Source of the DNA: a virus
Virus record (IMG/VR): IMGVR_UViG_3300030102_002005
Location: 1 to 41,693 of that record
Direction: 5' to 3' (one strand)
Length of the DNA stretch: 41,693 nt
Shown: positions 7,605 through 17,300 of the stretch, one piece after another
Layout: every line of letters starts with the position of its first letter
Numbering within the stretch: position 1 is the first letter of the stretch
Position numbers and translations under genes: made by a program
Notes under the pieces: model-generated
What the model was told of the DNA's origin: nothing
The model's database searches: none
Seen by the model: the letters and a program-made list of their open reading frames with translations, nothing else

Positions 7605-7884
7605 AAAAGAAATAACATTTAGAGATCCTGTAGTAGAACGAGTGTGTGACAAATTTGTAACACGCTCAGACGTGGGTTACAAAAAGTATGGACAGACACT
7701 AGACAATGAACGTAGAACAAAAGTTAAAGATCTTGCTGCGTATTTAAATGATGTACAAGAAGAATTAATGGATGCAATACTTTATATTCAAGCAGCGCGT
7801 GAAGAGCTTGCTGAAGCTAAAGACAAAGTCTATGGCAAAAATGTAAACGGTTTACCTTATTATGTCTCGGACGTCGCGTCGTAA
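7597..7884 (+). CDS. Small MazG-like NTP-pyrophosphatase-type protein
   Basis: 95 residues from ATG 7597, overlapping the MazG fusion by 8 bases. The core 'RSDVGYKKYGQTLDN' followed by a helix with 'LNDVQEELMDAILYIQAA' matches the pattern of short phage proteins in the all-alpha NTP pyrophosphatase group (E-E-x-x-D metal site at EELMD). Only one of the usual two acidic helices is evident, so catalytic ability is uncertain and it may work as a dimer or with the neighbouring MazG. It would act on nucleotide pools before the ribonucleotide reductase. The assignment is by motif memory only. Confidence 0.55.
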   Translation: MTKKEITFRDPVVERVCDKFVTRSDVGYKKYGQTLDNERRTKVKDLAAYLNDVQEELMDAILYIQAAREELAEAKDKVYGKNVNGLPYYVSDVAS

Positions 7885-8311
7885 ACGAGGTCCTGTACGA
7901 TCTAAAAAAGTAATATATGATGGAATTAAATTTGCGTCAGGGCTAGAGAAAAATATGTATATAGCTTTAAAAGAAGCTAAGATCAAAGCTAAATATGAGG
8001 GACAAACTTACGAGCTTGTCCCTTCTTTTTCCTTTAAAAATAAATCATATGAAAGACAAGCTAATTCAAAAGGAGAGTTTAAAGAAAGAGGTAGAAAGAA
8101 AGTTAGAGCTATTACGTATACACCAGACTTTGTTGGAGCCGGATTTATCATTGAGTGTAAAGGAAGAGCTAATGAATCATTTCCTATCCGCTGGAAACTA
8201 TTTAAAAGATACATATCGTTACATCACCCTGACATTACATTATATAAACCACAAAATAAAAAAGAATGCGAAGAAACCGTGAACTTAATACTTGGGAAAA
8301 GAAAGACTTAG
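7862..8311 (+). CDS. PD-(D/E)XK nuclease, DUF1064/resolvase-like
   Basis: 149 residues, very basic N-terminus (MSRTSRRKRGPVRSKK). The nuclease signature is complete: SGLEKNMY with Glu29, YTPDFV with Asp89, and FIIECKG with Glu98 and Lys100 (E-x-K), followed by a conserved-looking helix FPIRWKLFKRY. This is the layout of DUF1064 phage proteins and of T7 endonuclease I-like Holliday-junction enzymes. It would cut branched DNA formed by the ERF/exonuclease system before packaging. It overlaps the upstream gene by 23 bases; a further small basic gene overlaps its end by 46 bases. Confidence 0.78.
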   Translation: MSRTSRRKRGPVRSKKVIYDGIKFASGLEKNMYIALKEAKIKAKYEGQTYELVPSFSFKNKSYERQANSKGEFKERGRKKVRAITYTPDFVGAGFIIECKGRANESFPIRWKLFKRYISLHHPDITLYKPQNKKECEETVNLILGKRKT

Positions 8312-8439
8312 CTAGACGTAAATATGCTGAACGTCAACTTGAAAAGTTTATTAAGTGGAGTATAAAGACTAAAGGGTATTTAAAATATAGAGAATTAATA
8401 GAATATGAAAGAAAGTACTTTGCTAGAAATGAAAAATAA
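8266..8439 (+). CDS. 57-residue highly basic helical protein
   Basis: ATG 8266 to TAA 8437..8439 gives 57 residues, almost all charged and helical (MRRNRELNTWEKKDLARRKY...), with 20 or so Arg/Lys. It closes what would otherwise be a gap between the nuclease and the next ORF, but the overlap with the nuclease (46 bases) and with the next ORF (35 bases) is larger than usual here. It could be a small DNA- or RNA-binding protein. No family recognised; a chance frame cannot be excluded. Confidence 0.45.
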   Translation: MRRNRELNTWEKKDLARRKYAERQLEKFIKWSIKTKGYLKYRELIEYERKYFARNEK

Positions 8440-8623
8440 AATTGAATCATTAACTAATATAATTCAATATTTATTAACAGAATATGAACATATAAAAACT
8501 CTTTCTGTTGGTACAATGAAAACAATAAAGCATATGCCAGGTTATGACGATGCTTTAGGTATATTAAAAAAAGAAATAAAACAAGATGTAAAAGATGGAG
8601 TTATCAAACAAGATACTAAGTGA
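8405..8623 (+). CDS. 72-residue helical protein, unknown
   Basis: 72 residues from ATG 8405; a second ATG at 8429 gives MKNKIESLTNIIQYLLTEYE, which overlaps the previous gene less and may be the true start. The N-terminal half is an amphipathic or coiled-coil helix, then LSVGTMKTIKHMPGYDDALGILKKEI, where 'MPGYDDAL' is a helix break and restart. No catalytic or membrane features. Its 3' end overlaps the ribonucleotide reductase start by 29 bases, so expression of the two is tied. Function unknown. Confidence 0.6.
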   Translation: MKESTLLEMKNKIESLTNIIQYLLTEYEHIKTLSVGTMKTIKHMPGYDDALGILKKEIKQDVKDGVIKQDTK

Positions 8624-10457
8624 TATAACTGTTTATATGAAGTATGCTAAATACTTACCAAATTTAAATAGAAGAGAAACATGGGAAGAGCTAGTATCAC
8701 GTAATAAAAATATGCATATAAAAAAATATCCAGAACTCACAGATCAAATAGAAAAAGCTTATGAACTTGTCTACGATAAAAAAGTTTTACCATCTATGCG
8801 TTCGTTACAATTTGGTGGCAAACCTATTGAAATATCTCCTAATCGTGTATACAATTGTGCGTATCTACCAATCGACCACCCTGAGTCATTTAATGAGATC
8901 ATGTTTCTCTTACTTGGTGGAACTGGTGTAGGTTACTCTGTACAACATCATCATGTAGCTAAATTACCGCCAGTTAATAAACCATATTCAAAAAGAACTA
9001 GAAGGTTTTTAATTGGTGATAGTATTGAAGGTTGGGCAGATGCTATAAAAGTATTAATGAAGTCTTACATGGGTGAAAGAAGATCAAGTAAAATTGAATT
9101 TGATTACTCAGATATAAGAGCTAAAGGCGCTTTGTTAGTTACATCAGGTGGTAAAGCACCTGGACCTCAACCATTAAAAGAGTGTATAGTAAAAATAACA
9201 GGAATATTAGACAGTAAAGAAGACGGAGATCAACTTACAACTTTAGAAACGCACGATATAGTCTGTCACATAGCAGACGCAGTATTAGCAGGTGGAATAA
9301 GACGAGCAGCTTTAATTAGTTTGTTTTCTGCTGATGACGATGCGATGATAGGTTGCAAGTCAGGACATTGGTGGGAAGAAGCACCACAAAGAGGTAGAGC
9401 TAACAACTCTGCTGTACTAATGAGACATAAAATTACCAAAGACTTTTTTATGGATCTTTGGAAACGTGTAGAGCTATCAGGCGCAGGTGAACCAGGTATT
9501 TATCTTAATAATGATAAAGACTGGGGTACAAATCCTTGTTGTGAAATAGCTTTAAGACCATATCAGTTTTGTAATTTATGTGAGGTAAATGCTAGTGATA
9601 TTGAATCACAAGAGGACTTTAATGCTAGAGTTAAAGTTGCAGCGTTTATAGGCACGTTACAAGCTGGATACACAGACTTTCATTATTTAAGAGATATATG
9701 GAGAGAGACAACAGAAAAAGACGCGTTGATTGGAGTGAGCATGACGGGTATAGGATCAGGCGTAGTACTAGGTTACGACTTGAAAAAAGCGGCAAGCGTA
9801 GTAAAAAGAGAAAACACCCGCGTAGCGAAGCTGATTGGAATTAATCCAGCAGCGCGATGTACAACCGTAAAGCCTGCAGGGACGACATCTCTGGCATTAG
9901 GAACGTCATCGGGTATTCACGCATGGCATAATGATTATTACATCCGTAGAATCAGAGTTGGTAAAAACGAAAGCATGTATAAATACTTGAGTAAGTTTCA
10001 TCCAGATTTAGTTGAAGATGATTATTTTAGAGCTCATGATACTGCTGTAATTAGTATACCACAGAAAGCGCCTGAAGGATCTATACTTAGAGATGAGTCA
10101 CCATTTGATTTACTTGAACGTATAAAGAAAGTTGCTACAGAATGGGTAGCACCTGGTCATAGACGTGGGTCTAACACGCATAATGTTTCTGCTACAGTTA
10201 GTTTAAAACCAGACGAGTGGAAATATGCTGGTGAGTGGATGTGGGAAAATAGAGATCATTATAACGGTTTATCTGTATTACCTTATGATGGTGGAACATA
10301 TACTCAAGCACCGTTTGAAGATATTAGTAAAGTGAAATATGACTATATGATGAAGTCATTAACTGATATAGACTTAGCTAATGTATATGAAGGTGAAGAC
10401 AATACTGATCTTGCAGGCGAACTAGCTTGTGCTGGTGGTAGTTGTGAAATAACTTAA
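8595..10457 (+). CDS. nrdJ: Class II (B12-dependent) ribonucleotide reductase
   Basis: 620 residues; reduces ribonucleotides to deoxyribonucleotides using adenosylcobalamin, without oxygen or an iron subunit. All key residues of the Lactobacillus leichmannii monomeric enzyme are present: Cys88 in NCAYLP (=C119) and Cys326 in QFCNLCEVN (=C419) form the active-site redox pair; Cys315 in NPCCEI (=C408) is the thiyl radical residue with Asn313 and Glu317 (=N406, E410); Cys612/Cys617 in CAGGSC (=C731/C736) are the C-terminal shuttle. GGTGVGYSVQ and AGGIRRAAL are also typical. It is about 120 residues shorter than that enzyme. Bases about 9721..9940 (GVSMTG to PAGTTS) are GC-richer than the rest. 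The host must supply or import B12. Last gene of the + block, seven bases before a hairpin. Confidence 0.95.
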   Translation: MELSNKILSDITVYMKYAKYLPNLNRRETWEELVSRNKNMHIKKYPELTDQIEKAYELVYDKKVLPSMRSLQFGGKPIEISPNRVYNCAYLPIDHPESFNEIMFLLLGGTGVGYSVQHHHVAKLPPVNKPYSKRTRRFLIGDSIEGWADAIKVLMKSYMGERRSSKIEFDYSDIRAKGALLVTSGGKAPGPQPLKECIVKITGILDSKEDGDQLTTLETHDIVCHIADAVLAGGIRRAALISLFSADDDAMIGCKSGHWWEEAPQRGRANNSAVLMRHKITKDFFMDLWKRVELSGAGEPGIYLNNDKDWGTNPCCEIALRPYQFCNLCEVNASDIESQEDFNARVKVAAFIGTLQAGYTDFHYLRDIWRETTEKDALIGVSMTGIGSGVVLGYDLKKAASVVKRENTRVAKLIGINPAARCTTVKPAGTTSLALGTSSGIHAWHNDYYIRRIRVGKNESMYKYLSKFHPDLVEDDYFRAHDTAVISIPQKAPEGSILRDESPFDLLERIKKVATEWVAPGHRRGSNTHNVSATVSLKPDEWKYAGEWMWENRDHYNGLSVLPYDGGTYTQAPFEDISKVKYDYMMKSLTDIDLANVYEGEDNTDLAGELACAGGSCEIT

Positions 10458-10463
10458 ATAAAA

Positions 10464-10494
10464 AAGAGGTGATTACTTGTCGTAGTCACCTCTT
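10464..10494. terminator. Bidirectional terminator at the convergent junction
   Basis: A 13-pair stem, arms 10464..10476 and 10482..10494, with one G-T wobble and loop TTGTC. On the - strand it is followed by TTTTTATTT, a good intrinsic terminator tail; on the + strand the following bases are CTTGATTTT, weaker but usable. It begins seven bases after the ribonucleotide reductase stop. On the - strand it also contains the last codons and stop of the 35-codon micro-ORF. Confidence 0.85.
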
Positions 10495-10580
10495 CTTGAT
10501 TTTAAATAGTTCCTTGTAAGGATTACTATGTATGCACCTTCTAGAACTGTAGAAAGTAGCACTACGTCATGTATCTGCAT
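10473..10580 (-). CDS. 35-residue membrane micropeptide candidate
   Basis: On the - strand, ATG at 10580..10578 opens 35 codons ending TAA at 10475..10473. The product starts MQIHDVVLLSTVLEGAYIVI and ends LTRNYLKSRRGDYDK: a hydrophobic segment (about residues 6..21, interrupted by a Glu and Gly) followed by a basic tail, which fits a small inner-membrane protein by the positive-inside rule. Its stop codon sits in the loop side of terminator 10464..10494, a common design for a last gene in an operon. It lies 16 bases beyond the T-tract of the preceding terminator (10597..10624), so it would need read-through. No Shine-Dalgarno. The opposite strand has a 48-codon frame that looks much less protein-like. 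Function unknown; a holin-like or regulatory role is conceivable. Confidence 0.5.
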   Translation of the reverse strand: MQIHDVVLLSTVLEGAYIVILTRNYLKSRRGDYDK

Positions 10581-10596
10581 CCAAGTACTATCACAT

Positions 10597-10624
10597 AAAA
10601 AAAGGGAGACTTACATCTCCCTTT
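10597..10624 (-). terminator. Intrinsic terminator of the late operon
   Basis: On the - strand, perfect 9-pair stem AAAGGGAGA / TCTCCCTTT (10624..10616 with 10609..10601) with a six-base loop, continuing into seven T residues. It stands 54 bases beyond the stop of the glycosyltransferase gene and should end most late transcription. Confidence 0.9.
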
Positions 10625-10677
10625 CTTGGTTACAGGAACTTTGGGTATGGTGCCCAGTTTTTAGTTGTTCCTAAATA

Positions 10678-11271
10678 TTACCTAACTTTTCTTCTGTTTC
10701 TTCTACTAGCTTGAAAATGCTCAATAATAGGATCAGAGTAAGGATAAATTTTTTTCATAGTATCAAATATAAACGTATACTCTGGCGGTATATTCATAAC
10801 ACTTAAACCTTTAGCTTTCATTTCTTCAATAGCTATTGGCAATACACTTTGTTCAGCTAACACTTTTATATTAGTGCTACTACATTTTGATATCCATAAA
10901 TCACAAAGTTGTTTTGATCTTTCGTTATTAGCAAAGTATATAGTACCAGATAAACACTCTGGTTGTTTTCTATGAGAAAACTCTTGATATCTAACACCTA
11001 CATCTTCTTTAATACTATAAAATAATTCTGGTTTACTTCTTACAATAGCATCTGAATCAACGTAAACTATAGAATAATCAGGATATTTATCTAACATATC
11101 TTTTATAACTCTTGGTTTCATCTTAGTATTAGACTCCCAATTACCTAAATTTTTTACACCTACTATATCATGATCTAGATTTAATTCTTCTAACGATGCT
11201 TTTAGTTTTGCAGCTTCTATAGCATATGAAGTATTAAGCGTGTAATAACCTATAAATTTTACTTTATTCAT
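10678..11271 (-). CDS. Nucleotide-sugar glycosyltransferase, GT-A fold
   Basis: 197 residues. A Rossmann-like start (KVKFIGYYTLNTSYAIEAAKL), then SIVYVDSDAIV with the metal-binding D-x-D (Asp72, Asp74), SGTIYFAN and LAEQSVLPIAI (acceptor-side motif with Gln141), and a late His in PIIEHFQASR (His185). This is the pattern of GT8/DUF-type glycosyltransferases that use NDP-sugars and Mn2+. It is small and may be trimmed. ATG overlaps the stop of the giant virion protein (ATGA 11271..11268), so it is translated late with virion proteins; it may glycosylate a virion or cell-surface component. After its TAA the same frame stays open for 15 more codons (see findings). Confidence 0.8.
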   Translation of the reverse strand: MNKVKFIGYYTLNTSYAIEAAKLKASLEELNLDHDIVGVKNLGNWESNTKMKPRVIKDMLDKYPDYSIVYVDSDAIVRSKPELFYSIKEDVGVRYQEFSHRKQPECLSGTIYFANNERSKQLCDLWISKCSSTNIKVLAEQSVLPIAIEEMKAKGLSVMNIPPEYTFIFDTMKKIYPYSDPIIEHFQASRRNRRKVR

Positions 11272-11369
11272 TTAATAAAAGGATTATTTTGCTTTTTCTT
11301 TTCTCTTTTAGCTTTTACAAAAGGATTACCTGAATCAGATGAATTACCTCTACCTTTCTTAAATGGATT
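11268..11369 (-). repeat. Three NPFxK motifs at 14-residue period
   Basis: The last 33 residues of the giant protein carry NPFKK (3149), NPFVK (3163) and NPFIK (3177, the C-terminus), each exactly 14 residues apart and separated by Gly/Ser or Lys-rich linkers. It is a degenerate protein-level repeat; the linkers are not conserved. Confidence 0.7.
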
Positions 11370-14300
11370 AGTATTTTTATTTTTATCTTTTTCATCAGGC
11401 ATTATTTGCCATTTTGGCCAACCTAACAACATGGCCATGCTTTGCCACCAATCAGCTTCTTCTGATAAAGCAGCTTGAACGTTTTCTATTTTTAATAACA
11501 TTCTATCAAGAGGGATATTAGTAGTAGCAGCAATTACTTTAGCTGCAGCTTTATAAGCATTGTTATCTATACTAAATCCTTTATCTATCATTTCTTGTCT
11601 ACGCTTTTTGCTATCAAAATACCAAGCAGCTTGTCTAAGTCTAGATATTTTAGAACTAATAGGTGGAGAAAATTGAGTTAATTTCCATATTGAATCTACA
11701 TACTCAGGTCTAGATCTATCTGATCTTTCATATAAGTCTAATAAAAAGTTTTTAACTACAGATATAGCAACACCTCCTATACCTAAACCTCTCAATACAG
11801 AATCAGCCATACCATTTGCAGTATCATAAAGTTTTTCTTCTTTCTTTTCATCATCATCACCATCTCCAAATCCAACAGCAAATACAGCTTGTTGAAGAGC
11901 ATTGAATATCATATTCTGTACAAAAGTATAATAAGCTATTTTACTTATATTTTCTTTTGCATCACCTCTACCGTTTATTAAATCTTGATAAGCTCTTTTA
12001 GTTAATCTACCATATTGCATAGGTGTAACTCCAAAAGTTAATGTTAGTCTACCTAAATCACTAGCTTGTTGAGATGATATTTTACTAGGGTCAGATGATT
12101 GCTGAGACTCTTCAGATTTTTCTATAAACTCAGTGTATGCTTTTTCTTCAGCTTCTTTAATTTCAATACCTTGTTTTATTAAATCATTAACTCTATTTCT
12201 ATAAAACGTAGCGCCACCTGAAGCTATTGCAAAACTATCCATCATTTGAGTAGGTAAATAACCTTTAGATAATATATAACTAATAGCAGCTTTTGCTTTG
12301 TTAGTAGCCGTTGCAGCTGCATTGGCTATTTCTGATTCGCTTATATCTAGCTTTTGACCTTTACGTCTATCTCTTAGGTAATTAGAGTTCATTAAAAACA
12401 TAAAGTCTTTCCAATATTGTTTTTGATTTGCAAATGCTTTACCAGCTTGATAAGGATTATTAAAACTCCAATTAATAAAATTAGTAGAAGATATAGCTTG
12501 TAACACGGCTGATCTCATGTTGAAGAACATAATAACACCAGTAGAATTATTTATATAATCTAATACTCTATTGCTTAATCTACTCCCAGATGCAAGTCTA
12601 TTTTTACCTGACTTCATTCTAGTCAATATATTTTCCATAGCTTCTCTATACTTAGGACCATATATAGTTTCTAACTTGTTTAAGTTTTTCTCAGAAAATA
12701 TAAGATCAGCATTTTCTTGCCACTCTTTTAAAGCTTCAGCTCTGTACAAAGTGTTTAATCCATTAAGTAAATCTGTGGTTATAGTACCACCAAGCCAATC
12801 TCTACCTGGCTGAGGATATTCATTATTTTTATTTATAACTAATAATTGCTCAGCAAAAGTTTGTAGTGTAGGATTTGATTCTATAAAATCATTTAACTCT
12901 TTTAAATCTGCCTTAGAAAGACCAGGTATATCATAACCCATAGCTGTCCACACGTAAACTCTTACAGCTTGTTCATTTGTAAATCCAGTTTCATTTGTTT
13001 TTCTAAGTTCTGCTGGTACTTGTAATGTTTTCTTTAATGCTTTAAAATCATCCATTAAATTAATACGTGCAGTACTAATATCATGTTTAGCTCTTGCATA
13101 TGGATCTATTAAATGCTTTTTAAACCAAGCCATTTGAGAATCTCCTAGCTTGCCTTTTGTAAGTAATGGATATATTAATCCCATAAAGTCTTCAGCTCCA
13201 TAAGGTATCCAGAATTTAAATTTACCTTTATTAGATCCAATTGTTTTAGCTTTAGCAGCTGAATATTCTTTAAATGATTTTACTCCTGTAGTTTGTTCTA
13301 TAATATTATTGAAGTCTTCGTCTACATTTTCACTAAACTTCATTTTAGCTTGTTGCACTTCTGACTTAACATCTATTTGAGCTAACGCATCTTTAACGGC
13401 ATTTACATTTCCTATAGCGTCATCAGCAAAATAAAAGTCATTATATCCTTCTGCTGCTTTATTTATTATCCATTCTGCTTTAGCAGCACCTGTTGAATTT
13501 CCTAAACCAGTAATGTTAGCTAAAGGTATGTTTAAACCTTGTGATTTTAAAAACTCATGTATAGGTACTTGAGCTTCTGGTGCTCTTGCTGTTAATACAA
13601 AAACATCTTCTGTACCTCTAGCGTCTCTGATTTTTTCAGCAATACTAAACAGAGGTCCTCTTCCACCATCTCTAACGGTATTAAAATCAGTAAAGTCAAA
13701 TGTATATCCTTCACTAAGTAGTTTCTCACCCTCAGCTGCAAATTCCTCAGCATTAAGTTCAATAGTTTCATTTCCTTTTTTAGCAAATACTATGTTATTA
13801 CTTGTAGCTAGTGTATCGTCAAAATCAAATACTCTAATTTTTCTTACTGGGGCATTAGGATCTCTTGCTATATTTAAAGCATTATCAACAGTAGCTGCAT
13901 AACCTACTACCTCAGCTAGATTATCACTAGCTTTCATGGTAATTACATTATTGCTTAATACTTTTTTATTTACATTATTAGCAGCTATCATTTGCTCTGA
14001 TAGTTTAACAGCATCATCAACCTCTTTTACTGGACCATTAATATCTAAATCAAATAATCCATGCATTGGTCCTCCAATAGTATATTTATTTATCCATCTA
14101 GTTATAGGTGAATCACCTATTTTATAACCAAAAGGCATACGCGACTGAAACAACGTACCAAAATTACTATTAAAGTCTACATGTATAACACCTACTGTGT
14201 AATTCTCTTGTAATTTAGCTAAATCTATTTCAGCATTATTATGGAATATTTTATCTGCTATAGCTAAATTAACAACTAAACCAGGTATACCATGTTCATA

Positions 14301-17300
14301 TTCAAATTGTTTTTTACCATTAATGTTTAGTTGAGTAGTAGGAGGATTTAAAGGTAAGTATCTTAATCTAGCACCAGCTCTAATTGGACCTTTCATATTA
14401 GCTCCAAAACCAGCTACTAACATTGCTAAGTTCTCATTGTTACCTACGTTGTCATTAACCAAGTTGCTAGCTGATTCATACACGTCTACTACAAAGTTAA
14501 ATGCTCTGTCAGAATCTTTCTTTCTTCTGCTAAGCTCTAGTTCACTCATAGTATTGTTAACCATATCTTTAGTAGTAGCTTGCGTAGTTCTACGTTGAGA
14601 ATTAACAACTGCTTTAGTCTTGTCTTTATACGTAAACTCTACTTGCTCTATATTAAAACCAAAAATTGGATGTTTAGTATTTTTAGTTTTTACAGCTACT
14701 ATTGGGTTTTCTGTAGTAGAAAAAACAGGTGCTATAAATTGATCTATATAAGCCTGCGAATGACCACCTGATCCTTCATTAAAGAACGTCATTAATCTTG
14801 TAGGATTATTACTACCATCCTCTAGACCTCCTTTATAGTGCCAAAAATTAGCAGCTAATTCTAGTGGATTAGTATAATTTTTCTTCATATCTGCAGCTAG
14901 TAGCTTTACAAATCCTCTTTGACTATCTACTTTGTTTCTAAATAAATCAGTTACATTACCTACGCCAAAGAAATCTGCTATACTTTGAGCTTCATTATCA
15001 GTTAATACTTCATTAATAAATTCTTCGACGTTTACGTCTACAGCTTCATATTTATTTATTAATCTACCATATGGAGCAAGTATCTTATTAAGATCATTTA
15101 CTATTTGAGTTATAGCTTTTTTAGTTAAATTAGGATAAACACCTTCAACTACTGCTCTTATCTGTGGCTTTCTTATCTTAACATCATTACTTATTCCATC
15201 AACGCTAACCATATTTTCTAAGCCACTTATTAATTCTTCATTTATATTTTCATTTAAAGTACCTGAAAACTTAGTGTTTATACCTGTGCCTATTGCTGTA
15301 GCAAAGTTTTGTAGCATTTCTTTAGCTGCGGCATCTTTAGCTATATTATTTAAGTTTTCTGTTGGAAAAGCTTTATCTATCACATCTACTATGTTGTCAT
15401 TCATAGCTTGCATTGTAACATCAAAACCAAATTGTTTTGATATATTTTTAGCTAGCGCATCTTTTCTTCCACGTTTTTCAAAAAACTCTATAAACTCTTG
15501 CTCAGTTGGATTTAATCTAGAATATAAATTAGGACCTGCATTTGGATTAGTATATACTAAATCACCACTTCCTTCATATTGTTTTATCTTTGCTGGGCTT
15601 AAATTACTTGCTTCTAGCTTGGTTAAAGTTTTTTGCTTAGAAAGTCTTTCCATAGCCACAAGATCAGCTATAGACATATTTTTCATTATAGTTGGTCTAA
15701 TGGCTCTTAAATAGCTTTTATACGCGTCTCCAGTACCCATAGACTTTTTAATTTCAGTAAACAAAAAGCTATCATAAGCATTTGCTAATTCTTGTCTAAC
15801 ATTTTTATATATATTATTAAGATCAGTTAATGCTTGGGCATCATTAGGATTTTCTTTTAATCTAGCTTTTACATCATTTAATTTTACTGTTTGACCTTTT
15901 CTTTTACCAGATTTATATGTAAATTCAAATTTAGGAAGTATACCTCCAACAACTCTTTCTCCAGCTTTAACTACAGTATTGTATATTTCACTGCCTGTTT
16001 CTACACCTATACCTTCTCTAAAACTTTCTATTTGTTCATCTAAATTTATTTCAGAGCTCGTGTCTGCTATATCTAACGCTCTAGCCCCTTCTCTTTCTTG
16101 ACCTATTCTTTTAGTACCTACAGGTGCTTGTCCTTTTGTTAAGTCTTTTATTCCAGTGCCTAATTTATTTTTAAGCTGTGAACCTATCCAACCTGCTAAA
16201 TCATTATTAACTTGAGGATTAAACGTTCTTATGTGCATCATTAAAGGTCTTACAGCTGCTCCAACCGCGTCTGGATTATTACGTGCTATAGTAAGTAAAT
16301 CTTTGCTATATAACTCAAATATTTTACCTAACGTTGTTAAGCCTTCTTCGGTATCTAAAAATGTCTGCCATTCAGATCTACTTATTGGAGCACCTTTACT
16401 ATCTAATGCATACTTATTATATATTTTTAAAATTTCTTCTTCTCTGTTTTTTCTTCTTCCTGTCTTTTCTTCAGCGGTTTCTGCTATATTAGACGATGCT
16501 TTTTCTACTAGATTATTTCTTGCTTCTTGAGTTGCTTTTCTTTTAGCCTTTACCTTGCGTGAAGCTTCTAAAGCTTTTGATTGTTTAGCTGCTTCAATTA
16601 CATCACTGTTTATTTGACCTGTAGATATAGCTTTACCTAAACCAATTAAAAAAGCTACAGCATCTGTCTGACCTTTAAAGTCAAATTGCATTTCACCTTT
16701 AGTAGCCGTGCTAACACCATCGCTAGCTCCACGACCAAACAACGCAGCAAACCTAGGATCAAGCGGCACGTTGTTATTACCAACTTCTTCTAAAAAATTC
16801 ATTACAAGCTCATCTGCCATTTGCGATGCTTGTCTATCTCTTACTAATATTCTAGTTAATACATCACTACCACCTTCAACTGTACTTAAATAATCTACAA
16901 TAGCTTCTGCTAATGGTGCAAAATCTTGTGAGTTTGTACCTAATAATTTAGTAAATATAGCATGGCCAATTTCATGAGTACCTACTTGAAGTTTATTATT
17001 TTTTACAGCATTATCTACTACTACTAATGAATAATCTTTAGTTACTTCTTTACCGTCTATTATTACTGGGCTAAAGTTTAAACCATTATTACCATTTCTT
17101 ATACCTTCTTTAGCTAGTTTTATTTTTTCTACTTGACTTTCTATAAATTCTTCACTTTGACCTGCATTAGTCAAATCACTTCTTACTTCGTCTATTATAT
17201 TGTCAATATACTTATATGAGTCTTCTTTACTTTGTACTCTACCTAATGTAATGTTTAAGTTAGCTTGTTCATTTATTTTAGACTGTAACTCGTAATTAGC

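Noticed and set aside
7995-8282. 95-codon + strand frame within the PD-(D/E)XK gene
   Set aside because: The nuclease frame has D89 and E98-x-K100 motifs; the alternative is Lys/Leu/His-rich without pattern.
10635-10671. Possible small structured RNA (GGAAC...GTTCC with inner TGGG...CCCA)
   Set aside because: The same bases read as the in-frame extension of the glycosyltransferase; pairing is weak, so coding relic is the simpler view.
10528-10674. 48-codon + strand frame across the convergent junction
   Set aside because: It is antisense to the more protein-like 35-codon ORF and reads through the late terminator hairpin; its amino acid pattern has no structure.
11840-11870. GDGDDDE motif of the giant protein as an RNA polymerase DxDGD site
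   Set aside because: It is an acidic loop after a hydrophobic helix, without the double-psi barrel context; not called.
15274-15714. 146-codon + strand frame opposite the giant virion gene
   Set aside because: Antisense shadow within a continuous 3181-codon frame; no leader or neighbours on that strand.
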